Part shown: one piece after another, positions 37,433 to 44,982 of the stretch
Layout: every line of letters begins with the position of its first letter
How positions within the stretch are numbered: the first letter of the stretch is position 1
Origin: Propionibacteriales bacterium
GTDB taxonomy: Bacteria > Actinomycetota > Actinomycetes > Propionibacteriales > Nocardioidaceae
NCBI GenBank assembly: GCA_026392455.1
Contig: JAPLCB010000010.1
Location: 62,001 to 126,000, forward strand
DNA: 64,000 bases
Direction: 5' to 3'
Made by a program: the position numbers and the translations under genes
The notes under the pieces: generated by a model
Database searches by the model: none
What the model saw: only the letters and a program-made list of their open reading frames with translations
What the model was told of the DNA's origin: nothing

Positions 37433-38689
37433 ATGAGGATCCTGCTCGTCGGCGCTGGGGGCGTCGGCGGGGCCTTCACCGCGATCGCGGCACGTCGCGA
37501 CTTCTACGACGCAATCGTGATCGCCGACTACGACCTGGCGAAGGCCGAGAGGGCGGCCGCGGCCGACCCCCGGTTCTCCGCGGCGCAGATCGACGCGTCC
37601 TCCCAGGACTCGGTGACCGCGCTGTGCCGCGAGCACGGCATCACCCACGTGATGAACGCCGTCGACCCGGTCTTCAACATGCCGATCTTCCACGGTGCCT
37701 TCCATGCCGGTGCCGACTACGTGGACATGGCGATGTCGCTGTCGAAGCCGCACCCGGAGAAGCCGTACGAGCAGGTCGGCGTGATGCTCGGTGACGAGCA
37801 GTTCGCCGCGGCCGACCAGTGGGAGAGCGCCGGACGACTGGCCCTGGTCGGGATGGGGGTCGAACCCGGGCTCTCCGACGTCTTCGCCCGGTACGCCGCC
37901 GACCACCTGTTCTCCGAGATCGACGAGCTCGGCACCCGGGACGGCGCCAACCTGGTCGTCACCGACGACGACGGGAACGAGATCTTCGCGCCGTCGTTCT
38001 CGATGTGGACCACGATCGAGGAGTGCCTCAACCCGCCGGTGATCTGGGAGAAGACCGCGGCGAACCCGGAGGGCGGCTGGTTCACCACGGCCCCGTTCTC
38101 CGAGCCGGAGGTCTTCGACTTCCCCGAGGGCATCGGGCCGGTCGAGTGCGTCAACGTCGAGCACGAGGAGGTGCTGCTGATGCCGCGCTGGGTCGACTGC
38201 AAGCGCGCCACCTTCAAGTACGGGCTCGGCGACGAGTTCATCAACATCCTCAAGGTGCTGCACACCCTGGGACTCGACGCGACGGACCCGGTGCGGGTCA
38301 AGGCCGCTTCTGGTGGGCACTGCGACGTCAGCCCGCGTGACGTGGTCGCCGCCGTGCTGCCGGATCCGGCGACCGTCGGCCCACGGATGAAGGGCAAGAC
38401 CTGTGCAGGACTCTGGGTCACCGGGACCGGCAAGGACGGCCAACGGCGGTCGACGTACCTCTACCACGTCGTCGACAACGAGACCGTGATGGCGGACTAC
38501 GGCCACCAGTGCGTGGTCTGGCAGACGGCGATCAACCCGGTCGTCGCGCTCGAGCTGGTGGCGACCGGGGTCTGGTCCGGAGTCGGGGTCCGGGGCCCGG
38601 AGGCCTTCGACGCGGTGCCGTTCCTGGACCTGCTGACCGCGTACGGGTCCCCGTGGGGGATCAAGGAGCTGGCGGGAGATGTCAGATGA
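37433..38689 (+). CDS. Saccharopine dehydrogenase-family oxidoreductase
   Basis: A 418-residue NAD(P)-dependent enzyme. The N-terminal nucleotide-binding fold is MRILLVGAGGVGGAFTAIAA, then VIADYDLAKAER. The middle has DPVFNMPIFHGAFHAGADYV and MGVEPGLSDVFARYAADH, typical of saccharopine dehydrogenase/LYS9-like proteins. ATG 37433 lies 4 nt after the upstream stop; a GTG at 37421 overlapping that stop is also possible. Family members include saccharopine and carboxynorspermidine dehydrogenases, both of which act on secondary amines. Its place between an aminobutyraldehyde dehydrogenase and a GABA transaminase suggests a role in polyamine or lysine-like amine metabolism. The reaction is not known. 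Confidence 0.83.
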   Translation: MRILLVGAGGVGGAFTAIAARRDFYDAIVIADYDLAKAERAAAADPRFSAAQIDASSQDSVTALCREHGITHVMNAVDPVFNMPIFHGAFHAGADYVDMAMSLSKPHPEKPYEQVGVMLGDEQFAAADQWESAGRLALVGMGVEPGLSDVFARYAADHLFSEIDELGTRDGANLVVTDDDGNEIFAPSFSMWTTIEECLNPPVIWEKTAANPEGGWFTTAPFSEPEVFDFPEGIGPVECVNVEHEEVLLMPRWVDCKRATFKYGLGDEFINILKVLHTLGLDATDPVRVKAASGGHCDVSPRDVVAAVLPDPATVGPRMKGKTCAGLWVTGTGKDGQRRSTYLYHVVDNETVMADYGHQCVVWQTAINPVVALELVATGVWSGVGVRGPEAFDAVPFLDLLTAYGSPWGIKELAGDVR

Positions 38690-40020
38690 GTAGTGGTGGA
38701 CCGACCCTGCCCCAGGAGCGGCGGATCGTCACGGCGATCCCTGGTCCGAAGTCGCAGGCACTGCACGCCCGTCGTACGGCCGCGGTGGCCTCGGGGGTCG
38801 GCAGCGTGCTGCCGGTCTACGTCGTCGCAGCCGGCGGTGGTGTGGTCGTCGACGTCGACGGCAACTCGCTGATCGACCTCGCCTCCGGGATCGCGGTCAC
38901 CTCCGTCGGCAACGCGGCCCCCGAGGTGGTCTCACGGGTGGTCGAGCAGGTGGCGGCGTTCACCCACACCTGCTTCATGGTGGCGCCGTACGAGGGCTAC
39001 GTGGAGGTCTGCGAGCAGCTCGCCGAGCTCACACCGGGCACCCACCCGAAGAAGGCCGCGCTGTTCAACTCCGGCGCCGAGGCCGTGGAGAACGCGGTGA
39101 AGATCGCGCGGGTGCACACCGGCCGGGACGCCGTCGTGGTGGTCGACCACGCCTACCACGGGCGCACCAACCTGACGATGGCGATGACCGCGAAGAACAT
39201 GCCCTACAAGCAGGGCTTCGGGCCGTTCGCCGGCGAGGTCTACCGCGCCCCGGTGTCCTACCCGTTCCGCGACGGGCTGTCGGGCCCGGAGGCAGCGGCC
39301 CGGACGATCGACGTCATCGACAAGCAGGTCGGAGCCAGCAACGTCGCCTGCATCGTGATCGAACCCGTCCTCGGCGAGGGCGGATTCATCGTGCCGGCTC
39401 CGGGCTACCTGGCGGCGCTGGCGGCGTACGCGCAGTCGGAGGGCATCGTCTTCGTCGCCGACGAGATCCAGTCCGGGATGTGCCGGACCGGGGCCTGGTT
39501 CGCCAGCGATCACGAGGGCGTCGTCCCGGACCTGGTCACCGTCGCCAAGGGGGTTGCCGGCGGACTTCCCCTGGCTGCTGTCGTGGGACGAGCCGAGATG
39601 ATGGACGCGGTTCACGCCGGTGGTCTCGGAGGCACCTACGGCGGCAACCCGGTCGCGTGTGCCGCCGCACTCGGGGCGATCGCCACGATGAAGGACCTGG
39701 ACCTGAACGGTCGCGCCCGCGAGATCGAGACTTTGCTGGTCGGACGACTCAACGCCCTGGCCGCCGACTTCCCGGCGATCGGCGAGGTCCGCGGGCGTGG
39801 CGCGATGGTCGCGATCGAGATCGTCGAGCCGGGGACCACCAAGCCCGACCCAGCCTTGGCGGGCAGGCTCAGCGCCGGGTGCCACCAGGCCGGCGTGCTG
39901 ACCCTGACCTGCGGCACCTACGGAAACATCCTGCGGTTCCTGCCGCCGCTGGTCGCCCCTGACGCGTTGCTGCACGAAGCGATGGACGTGCTGGCCGAGG
40001 TCACGTCGGGACAGGCCTAG
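38686..40020 (+). CDS. gabT: 4-aminobutyrate transaminase (GabT)
   Basis: A 444-residue class III aminotransferase. It has the GABA-transaminase start (QERRIVTAIPGPKSQALHAR), FNSGAEAVENAVKIARVHTG, VDHAYHGRTNLTMAMTAKNM, VADEIQSGMCRTGAWFASD and the PLP lysine in VTVAKGVAGGLPLAAVVGR. It converts GABA and 2-oxoglutarate to succinate semialdehyde and glutamate. ATG 38686 overlaps the upstream stop (ATGA). It is the last gene of the polyamine island. A dedicated succinate-semialdehyde dehydrogenase is not seen in the window. Confidence 0.94.
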   Translation: MSSGGPTLPQERRIVTAIPGPKSQALHARRTAAVASGVGSVLPVYVVAAGGGVVVDVDGNSLIDLASGIAVTSVGNAAPEVVSRVVEQVAAFTHTCFMVAPYEGYVEVCEQLAELTPGTHPKKAALFNSGAEAVENAVKIARVHTGRDAVVVVDHAYHGRTNLTMAMTAKNMPYKQGFGPFAGEVYRAPVSYPFRDGLSGPEAAARTIDVIDKQVGASNVACIVIEPVLGEGGFIVPAPGYLAALAAYAQSEGIVFVADEIQSGMCRTGAWFASDHEGVVPDLVTVAKGVAGGLPLAAVVGRAEMMDAVHAGGLGGTYGGNPVACAAALGAIATMKDLDLNGRAREIETLLVGRLNALAADFPAIGEVRGRGAMVAIEIVEPGTTKPDPALAGRLSAGCHQAGVLTLTCGTYGNILRFLPPLVAPDALLHEAMDVLAEVTSGQA

Positions 40021-40046
40021 CGGCCTCCCTCAGTACGAGCGCGCGA

Positions 40047-40328
40047 TCAGGAGACGGTGACGAGCTCGCGGCCCACCAGGTCGTCGAGGAAGGCAACGAT
40101 GTCGTCGCGGCAGGTCTCGGGAGTGACGTCGTACTCGGCGCTGACCAGGATCACCAGCTCCTCGAGCGACTTGGGCGCCTCGAGGTGCTTCCAGAGGGAC
40201 GCGGCGACGTCGCGCAGCCCGTAGTACTCGCCCTGCTCCTGACCCATCATCACGAGCTCGCCGTCCATCTCGACGGCGTTCAGCTCGGGCCGTCGGACGT
40301 AGGTCGTGTCGGGATGGCTGCTGCTCAT
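40047..40328 (-). CDS. PqqD-like RiPP recognition protein (lasso B1-type RRE)
   Basis: A 93-residue protein of the PqqD fold, the stand-alone RiPP recognition element that binds leader peptides in lasso-type pathways. Features: YVRRPELNAVEMDGELVMMG, YGLRDVAASLWKHLEAPKSL, and a C-terminal helix with CRDDIVAFLDDLVGRELV. ATG 40328 overlaps the stop of the kinase gene (ATGA). It is the last gene of the leftward precursor operon and should bind the YxxPxL motif of the precursor at 41760-41879. Confidence 0.9.
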   Translation of the reverse strand: MSSSHPDTTYVRRPELNAVEMDGELVMMGQEQGEYYGLRDVAASLWKHLEAPKSLEELVILVSAEYDVTPETCRDDIVAFLDDLVGRELVTVS

Positions 40329-41236
40329 GCACTCTCCTGAGAATCTCGGGCGATGTCCTGGAGGATCGCCTCTGCGGTGTCCTCGGCGGTCATCGTGGCG
40401 ACGGGGCGGCAGACCCGGGTGACCCGGGCCGCGGAGACAAGCCTGGCGCACTGCTCAAGGTGCTGAGCCATCGGCCCCGGGCCGTGAACCAGCTCGTTGC
40501 GGTAGGTGTGCTCGTGCAGGAGGCTGAAGGTGAGGGCTCCGTGCACGGGCGCCAGGGTCAGGGCATCACCCTCGTGCCGCTCGAGCACGTAGATCCAGCG
40601 CAGGCGGACCGGCTCGGACCGCGACCGTCGTACCGGCAGCTGGAACTTCTCGTGCGAGGTGTGGATCCGTTCCAGGGAGTCCTTGTCGACCCCGAGCCGC
40701 TCCAGGGCGTCGTCCCAGAGCTTGATCCTCGGGTACCCGGTGAGCGCCATCCCGGTCCGGTCGACCGGGACGACGTCGTCGGAGAGGACGTCGAGCCCGC
40801 GCCGGGCGAACTCGGCTGCCAGGGTGGACTTGCCTGCACCGGACCGACCGACCACCACGGCACAGGCGTCCCCGATCCGGACTGCGTTCCCGTGCAGCAC
40901 CAGGTGGTCCCGCTGCATCATCAGCGCCCCCATCATGCTGCCGAGGAGGAAGAGCCGCACCGCGGCGGGATCGGCTCCGGCCACCGGGTCCACGACGATC
41001 TCGCTCCCGGCCCGCACCTCGTAACGGGCGACGTCCGGGACGGCGACCCCGCAGGTGTCGCCCGAGCGCCACAGACCGTGGTCCAGGAGGGGGACGTCGG
41101 CCGGTGGTGCCGCCAGCGGGGCGATCCGGATCCTGACGTCAGCCTGGACCGGTCCGGGCAGCGGCTCGCCGAGGTCGGTCAGCTCGATCTCGCTGCAGAA
41201 CGTGAGCCCGTAGACGGAGTAGAAGAGCGTGCTCAC
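40325..41236 (-). CDS. HPr kinase-like peptide kinase of a lasso-type RiPP cluster
   Basis: A 303-residue P-loop protein related to HPr kinase. The Walker A motif VVVGRSGAGKSTLAAEFARR (about residues 125-144) is followed by the HprK-type LDVLSDDVVPV, and HGNAVRIGD precedes it. GTG 41236 overlaps the stop of the B2 gene (GTGA). In paeninodin-type lasso clusters such kinases phosphorylate the C-terminal serine of the precursor. The precursor here ends in Ser39, so the same action is likely. The N-terminal 110 residues are a poorly conserved domain seen in such RiPP kinases. Confidence 0.87.
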   Translation of the reverse strand: MSTLFYSVYGLTFCSEIELTDLGEPLPGPVQADVRIRIAPLAAPPADVPLLDHGLWRSGDTCGVAVPDVARYEVRAGSEIVVDPVAGADPAAVRLFLLGSMMGALMMQRDHLVLHGNAVRIGDACAVVVGRSGAGKSTLAAEFARRGLDVLSDDVVPVDRTGMALTGYPRIKLWDDALERLGVDKDSLERIHTSHEKFQLPVRRSRSEPVRLRWIYVLERHEGDALTLAPVHGALTFSLLHEHTYRNELVHGPGPMAQHLEQCARLVSAARVTRVCRPVATMTAEDTAEAILQDIARDSQESA

Positions 41237-41709
41237 CGTTTCCGGCTCACCCGGGGCGTCCACGCGAAGGCGCCGACCTCGGTGTACTCACGACCGTTGC
41301 CCCCGGTCACCGTGACGTCTCCTGCATGCACCCAAGCATGGGCGACCAGCGCGCCGGCGTCCCGCCGAACGCCGAAAGAGACCACGTGCGGGATCCGGCG
41401 GGCGGCCAGGAAGGTCCGCGCGGTCAACGCTTGCGGGTAGCAGTCCGACCGCCACGGCGCGTGGGCGGCTGCGGCTTCGACGATCCGGCCGATGTGCGCG
41501 GCCCGGAACTGCTGGGAAGCGCTCAGGACGGGGGCCTGGTGCGTCCCTGGTTCGGCCTGGTTCTCGCCCAGCAGCCGCCGTACGACGGTGAACGGGAGCG
41601 CGAGGATCAGCAGGCGGGTAAAACCGAGAAGGAACCAGGCCGCCGTGAAGCGAACCTGGTCCCTCAGTCCTAGACGGACAAAACCTCGAACCGTACGAAC
41701 GAATCCCAT
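41233..41709 (-). CDS. Lasso peptide biosynthesis B2-type protein (transglutaminase-like leader peptidase)
   Basis: A 158-residue protein. The C-terminal half is the transglutaminase-like fold of lasso B2 proteases, with the catalytic Cys90 in WRSDCYPQALTARTFLAARR, His124 in LVAHAWVHAGD and a candidate Asp131. The N-terminal half is helical with a hydrophobic segment (WFLLGFTRLLILALPFTVV), as is usual. ATG 41709 has GAGGA 9 nt upstream. It should cut off the leader of the precursor with the help of the PqqD-like protein. It starts 50 nt after the precursor stop. Confidence 0.9.
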   Translation of the reverse strand: MGFVRTVRGFVRLGLRDQVRFTAAWFLLGFTRLLILALPFTVVRRLLGENQAEPGTHQAPVLSASQQFRAAHIGRIVEAAAAHAPWRSDCYPQALTARTFLAARRIPHVVSFGVRRDAGALVAHAWVHAGDVTVTGGNGREYTEVGAFAWTPRVSRKR

Positions 41710-41759
41710 GGAACGAAGTCCTCGTGACACCCGAAGGTGCCCTTGAGTGGCTGGAGCCG

Positions 41760-41879
41760 TCAGCTACCGAGCGGGGGGAACGGGATCGAAACCCCGATAC
41801 CCAGGTCGATGTCGCTGGTGGCCCGCAGGCTGAGCGTCTCCAGCTTCGGAGCGCTGTACGCCTTCTCAGAACCGGTCAT
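41760..41879 (-). CDS. Lasso-like RiPP precursor peptide
   Basis: A 39-residue peptide starting at ATG 41879 with a strong Shine-Dalgarno (AGGAG at 41887-41891). The leader has the RRE-recognition motif YSAPKL (residues 8-13; consensus YxxPxL). Thr21 at position -2 suggests cleavage after Ser22, giving the core DIDLGIGVSIPFPPLGS. The core lacks Asp or Glu at positions 7-9, which every lasso ring needs, and ends in Ser39, the expected target of the adjacent kinase. A longer GTG start at 41966 is open but lacks a good RBS. It lies directly upstream of the B2 gene. Confidence 0.85.
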   Translation of the reverse strand: MTGSEKAYSAPKLETLSLRATSDIDLGIGVSIPFPPLGS

Positions 41880-42050
41880 CGTGGAGCTCCTGTCGGTTGT
41901 TGCCTTCTCAATCTTCCTCAACGATTCGGCACCCAGAAAGGTACGGATTGTTTGAGGGAGATCCACGAGGAATCCGTCACGGGGAAAGTCAGGCTACCCG
42001 ACTTGCACGTTCGCACTCCGTCAGCGGTGCGCGACTCCTACCCTTGCCGG
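41880..42050. promoter_or_regulatory. Divergent promoter region of the RiPP cluster
   Basis: This 171-bp region separates the leftward precursor-B2-kinase-PqqD operon from the rightward nucleotidyltransferase-exporter pair. It is clearly AT-richer than the flanking genes, especially at 41885-41970, and must hold both promoters. No inverted-repeat operator or regulator gene was recognised nearby. Confidence 0.5.
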
Positions 42051-43262
42051 GTGCAGATCACCCCGGGACCGTCCCCTGAAGCCGTCCGGCGAGTGCGTTC
42101 CTGGGTCCGTGGCGCACTGCGGCTGGAGGCTGGTCATTCGTGGCTGCCCGAACCGACCACCGAGACGACCGACGACCTCATGGAAGCGGTCCGGCGCCAC
42201 CGGGTCGCGGAGCTGCTCGGGAGCCAGGCGGCAGGCCTGGACCTCCCGGACGAGATCCGGCAGCCGATCGCCGATCTCCGGGCGGTCAGCCGCCGGGCTC
42301 TGATGGTCCAGGTCCTCGAGACCGGCCGCCTGACCGGGTTGCTCGCCGGTGCCGGGATCGCCAGCCTGGCCATCAAGGGACCCGCGCTCGCGGTGCAGAC
42401 GACGGGAGACCCAGCGGCACGGGGCTCGGGAGACATCGACCTGCTGGTTGATCCTGATCAGGTCCAGCAGGCGCACCAGGTCCTTCTGGACAGCGGGTGG
42501 TCGCTGCGTCCTGGCTACGACATCGCCCCGGGCACGTGGGCCTGGCGGCACGTGATGGGCGCTTTCAACGCGCTGACGTACGACGGACCTGGGAGCGCGG
42601 TCGACCTGCACTGGCGACTCGACCCGACCCTGGATGCGCTGCCGGTGTTCGCCGAGGCCTGGGAGCGGCGGGTGCCGGTCGACCTGGGTGGCGTCGTGGT
42701 CGACACGCTCTCGCGCGCGGACCTGCTGGGGCACGCCAGCCTGCACGCGGCCAAGGACTCGTGGCGGTGGATGCGCAGCCTGGTCGACGTGCACCGGATC
42801 GCCGCCGACCCGGCCACGTGGGACCGGTCCTGGAGCCGGGATCCCTTGCGCCGGCTGGAGGTCAGCACCTTGGCTGTGACCCGCTTCGTCGTCGGACTGC
42901 CCGGTGGTGTGCCCGCCGAGGTACTGGCCCGGCTCGACCAGGTACCGGCCTCGGTGCTGCTCCGTGCGGTCGCGGCCCAGGAACGACCGACGGCCGCTGA
43001 GAACCCCTTCCCGGGCAGTGAGAGCGTCCGGTTGCTGCGCTACATGCTGGAGGCCAGCCCGACCCCGCGCGACCTGCGGCACTCCGCGGTGAGCACGATG
43101 CTCCCGGTGAAGTCCGTCCTCGGGGTCGACGCGAAGAGCGCCTGGAGCGGTGTGCCGCTGACGCTGTGGGCGCGGGTTCGCAGGCTCCAGGTCCGTAGCG
43201 TCGCGTGGGCCAAGCGGTCGCCGTCGGCCGAGATCGACACGATGATCAGGTCGCGGCCGTGA
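42051..43262 (+). CDS. RiPP-associated nucleotidyltransferase-family protein
   Basis: A 403-residue protein of the uncharacterised nucleotidyltransferase group (NTP_transf_5) often found in lasso clusters with a kinase. The catalytic-type motif is LAIKGPALAVQTTGDPAARG, then SGDIDLLVDPDQ, matching the G[GS]...D.D pattern of polymerase-beta-like nucleotidyltransferases. It continues with VDLHWRLDPTLDALPVFAEA and LLGHASLHAAKDSWRWMRSL. GTG 42051 was chosen as start since the open frame further upstream lacks conserved features. It may add a nucleotidyl group to the phosphorylated peptide. The stop overlaps the ABC gene start (GTGA). Confidence 0.82.
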   Translation: MQITPGPSPEAVRRVRSWVRGALRLEAGHSWLPEPTTETTDDLMEAVRRHRVAELLGSQAAGLDLPDEIRQPIADLRAVSRRALMVQVLETGRLTGLLAGAGIASLAIKGPALAVQTTGDPAARGSGDIDLLVDPDQVQQAHQVLLDSGWSLRPGYDIAPGTWAWRHVMGAFNALTYDGPGSAVDLHWRLDPTLDALPVFAEAWERRVPVDLGGVVVDTLSRADLLGHASLHAAKDSWRWMRSLVDVHRIAADPATWDRSWSRDPLRRLEVSTLAVTRFVVGLPGGVPAEVLARLDQVPASVLLRAVAAQERPTAAENPFPGSESVRLLRYMLEASPTPRDLRHSAVSTMLPVKSVLGVDAKSAWSGVPLTLWARVRRLQVRSVAWAKRSPSAEIDTMIRSRP

Positions 43263-44962
43263 TCCGGAGCGCCGGGTTGTGTCTGCGAGAGATGGCCGAC
43301 ACCGTCGGTTCGGCGCGAGTGGCAGCGCTGCTGGTGCTGCAGTTCGTGGTGGCACTGCTGGAGGGCCTGGGACTGGTGCTGCTGGTGCCGGTGATCCAGG
43401 CGCTCGGCGGTGCCGACCGGTTCAGCGTTCCCGGTCTCAGCGTCGAGCTGACGTTGACCCGGGCGTTCTCCCTGGTGATCGCGGTCGTGGTGCTGCGCGG
43501 ACTGGGCCAGTGGTGGGCGATGGTGCTCGCCGTCGACATCCGCCTCGCCACCGTGGACCGGCTGCGGCTCGGTCTGATCGACGATCTGTACGGCTCGGAC
43601 TGGACCTACCTCGCGGCGCAGCGGCGCAGCGAGGTGGTGCAGAGCCTGACCACGAACGTCGAGCGCGCGCAGAGTGCGGTCGCGATGGTTCTGCGGCTCT
43701 TCGTCGGCACCTTCGTCCTGATCGCGACGGCGGCGGTCGGCGTCCTGGTGGCCCCGGTGGTCGGCGGCCTCGCTCTCGCCGCGGTGGTCCTGGTCCTCCT
43801 GCTCGCGGCGCGATCGACCCGGGGTGCGACGGCGCTGGGCCAGGTGATGTCCGAACGGATCGCTGGCTTCGGGGCCACCGTCTCGGACTCGTTGGCCTCA
43901 GCCCGGGTGATGCGGGCGCACGGAGCGGAACGAGCCTGGTCCGAGCTGGTCGCAGCCGAGGCGGCGCGGGTTCGCGAGGTACGCCGCACCTTCGTTGCGC
44001 GTTCCTCCATGGTCTCCTCGACGCTCGGTGTGGTCGGTGTCCTGGCCGTGCTGGTCCTGATCCTGATCGGGCGCGAGGTGGGACTCTCGCTCGCGGAGCT
44101 GGCCACCCTGCTGGTGGTCGCGACCCGGTTGCTCGCGTCCGGTCAGAACCTGCTGGTCGCGGCGCAGACCTTCGCCAACGACGTACCGGCCCTGGAGGCG
44201 TTGCTGACCTTCCAGGCAGAGGCGCGCCAGCACCCCGAGGTCGCGAGCCCGTCGCTCGACCCGGCCACGGTCGGGCCTCAGGTCGACCGTGAGGGGCGCC
44301 GCCGGGCCGTCGCGCTGCTGGAGCTCCGCGACGTCGGCGTCACCTACGACGGCGGCGACCTCCCGGCCCTGGCCGGGATCGACCTGGAGGTTCCGTACCG
44401 GGGCCTGGTCACCGTCACCGGCCCGAGTGGTTCGGGCAAGAGCACCCTGCTGGACGTGATCCTCGGACTTCTTCGCCCGGGTACCGGTGAAGTTCTGGTC
44501 GACGGGGTGGCCGTCGCCGATCTCGCTGCCTGGCGCCGCCGGATCGGGTACGTCGCCCAGCAGACCGTCCTGGTCCCCGGGACGGTGTGGCAGAACCTGG
44601 CGTGGTCGATGCAGCCTGGGGAGACCCTCACCGAGGAGACCGCGTGGGAGGCGCTCCGCCTGGCCTGCCTGGACGAGGTCGTCCGCGGCCTTGCCGGCGA
44701 GCTGCAGGCGCCGCTGCAGGAGATCGCCGGCCTCTCCGGCGGCGAGCAGCAGCGACTGGCAATCGCGCGAGCCCTCGTCCGCCGGCCGGAGCTGCTGGTC
44801 CTGGACGAGGCCACCAGCGGCCTCGATGCCGCGACCGAGGCGGCGGTGCTGGCCAACCTGCTCGACGGTGAACGGGCGGTCCTGATGGTGACCCACCGGG
44901 CCCCGAGCGACCGGCCCGGCGTGCTGCTGCGTCTCGAGAACGGAATTGGAACGATCAAGTAG
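43259..44962 (+). CDS. ABC exporter (fused membrane and ATPase domains), RiPP export
   Basis: A 567-residue half-transporter. Residues about 1-310 form a type I exporter membrane domain with six helices. Residues about 345-567 are the ATPase: Walker A VTGPSGSGKSTLLDVILGLL, Q-loop VAQQTVLVPGTVW, signature LSGGEQQRLAIARALV, Walker B LLVLDEATSGLDA and the H-loop MVTHRAP. GTG 43259 overlaps the stop of the nucleotidyltransferase gene. It most likely exports the mature peptide and gives self-protection, acting as a homodimer. No peptidase (C39) domain is present, as expected if the B2 protein removes the leader. Confidence 0.9.
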   Translation: MIRSAGLCLREMADTVGSARVAALLVLQFVVALLEGLGLVLLVPVIQALGGADRFSVPGLSVELTLTRAFSLVIAVVVLRGLGQWWAMVLAVDIRLATVDRLRLGLIDDLYGSDWTYLAAQRRSEVVQSLTTNVERAQSAVAMVLRLFVGTFVLIATAAVGVLVAPVVGGLALAAVVLVLLLAARSTRGATALGQVMSERIAGFGATVSDSLASARVMRAHGAERAWSELVAAEAARVREVRRTFVARSSMVSSTLGVVGVLAVLVLILIGREVGLSLAELATLLVVATRLLASGQNLLVAAQTFANDVPALEALLTFQAEARQHPEVASPSLDPATVGPQVDREGRRRAVALLELRDVGVTYDGGDLPALAGIDLEVPYRGLVTVTGPSGSGKSTLLDVILGLLRPGTGEVLVDGVAVADLAAWRRRIGYVAQQTVLVPGTVWQNLAWSMQPGETLTEETAWEALRLACLDEVVRGLAGELQAPLQEIAGLSGGEQQRLAIARALVRRPELLVLDEATSGLDAATEAAVLANLLDGERAVLMVTHRAPSDRPGVLLRLENGIGTIK

Positions 44963-44982
44963 CGGTCGGTTACGGTCGTTGC

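Noticed and set aside
40047-44962. A standard lasso peptide cluster
   Set aside because: The asparagine-synthetase-like cyclase is absent and the core has no Asp or Glu at positions 7-9, so calling the product a lasso peptide is not supported.
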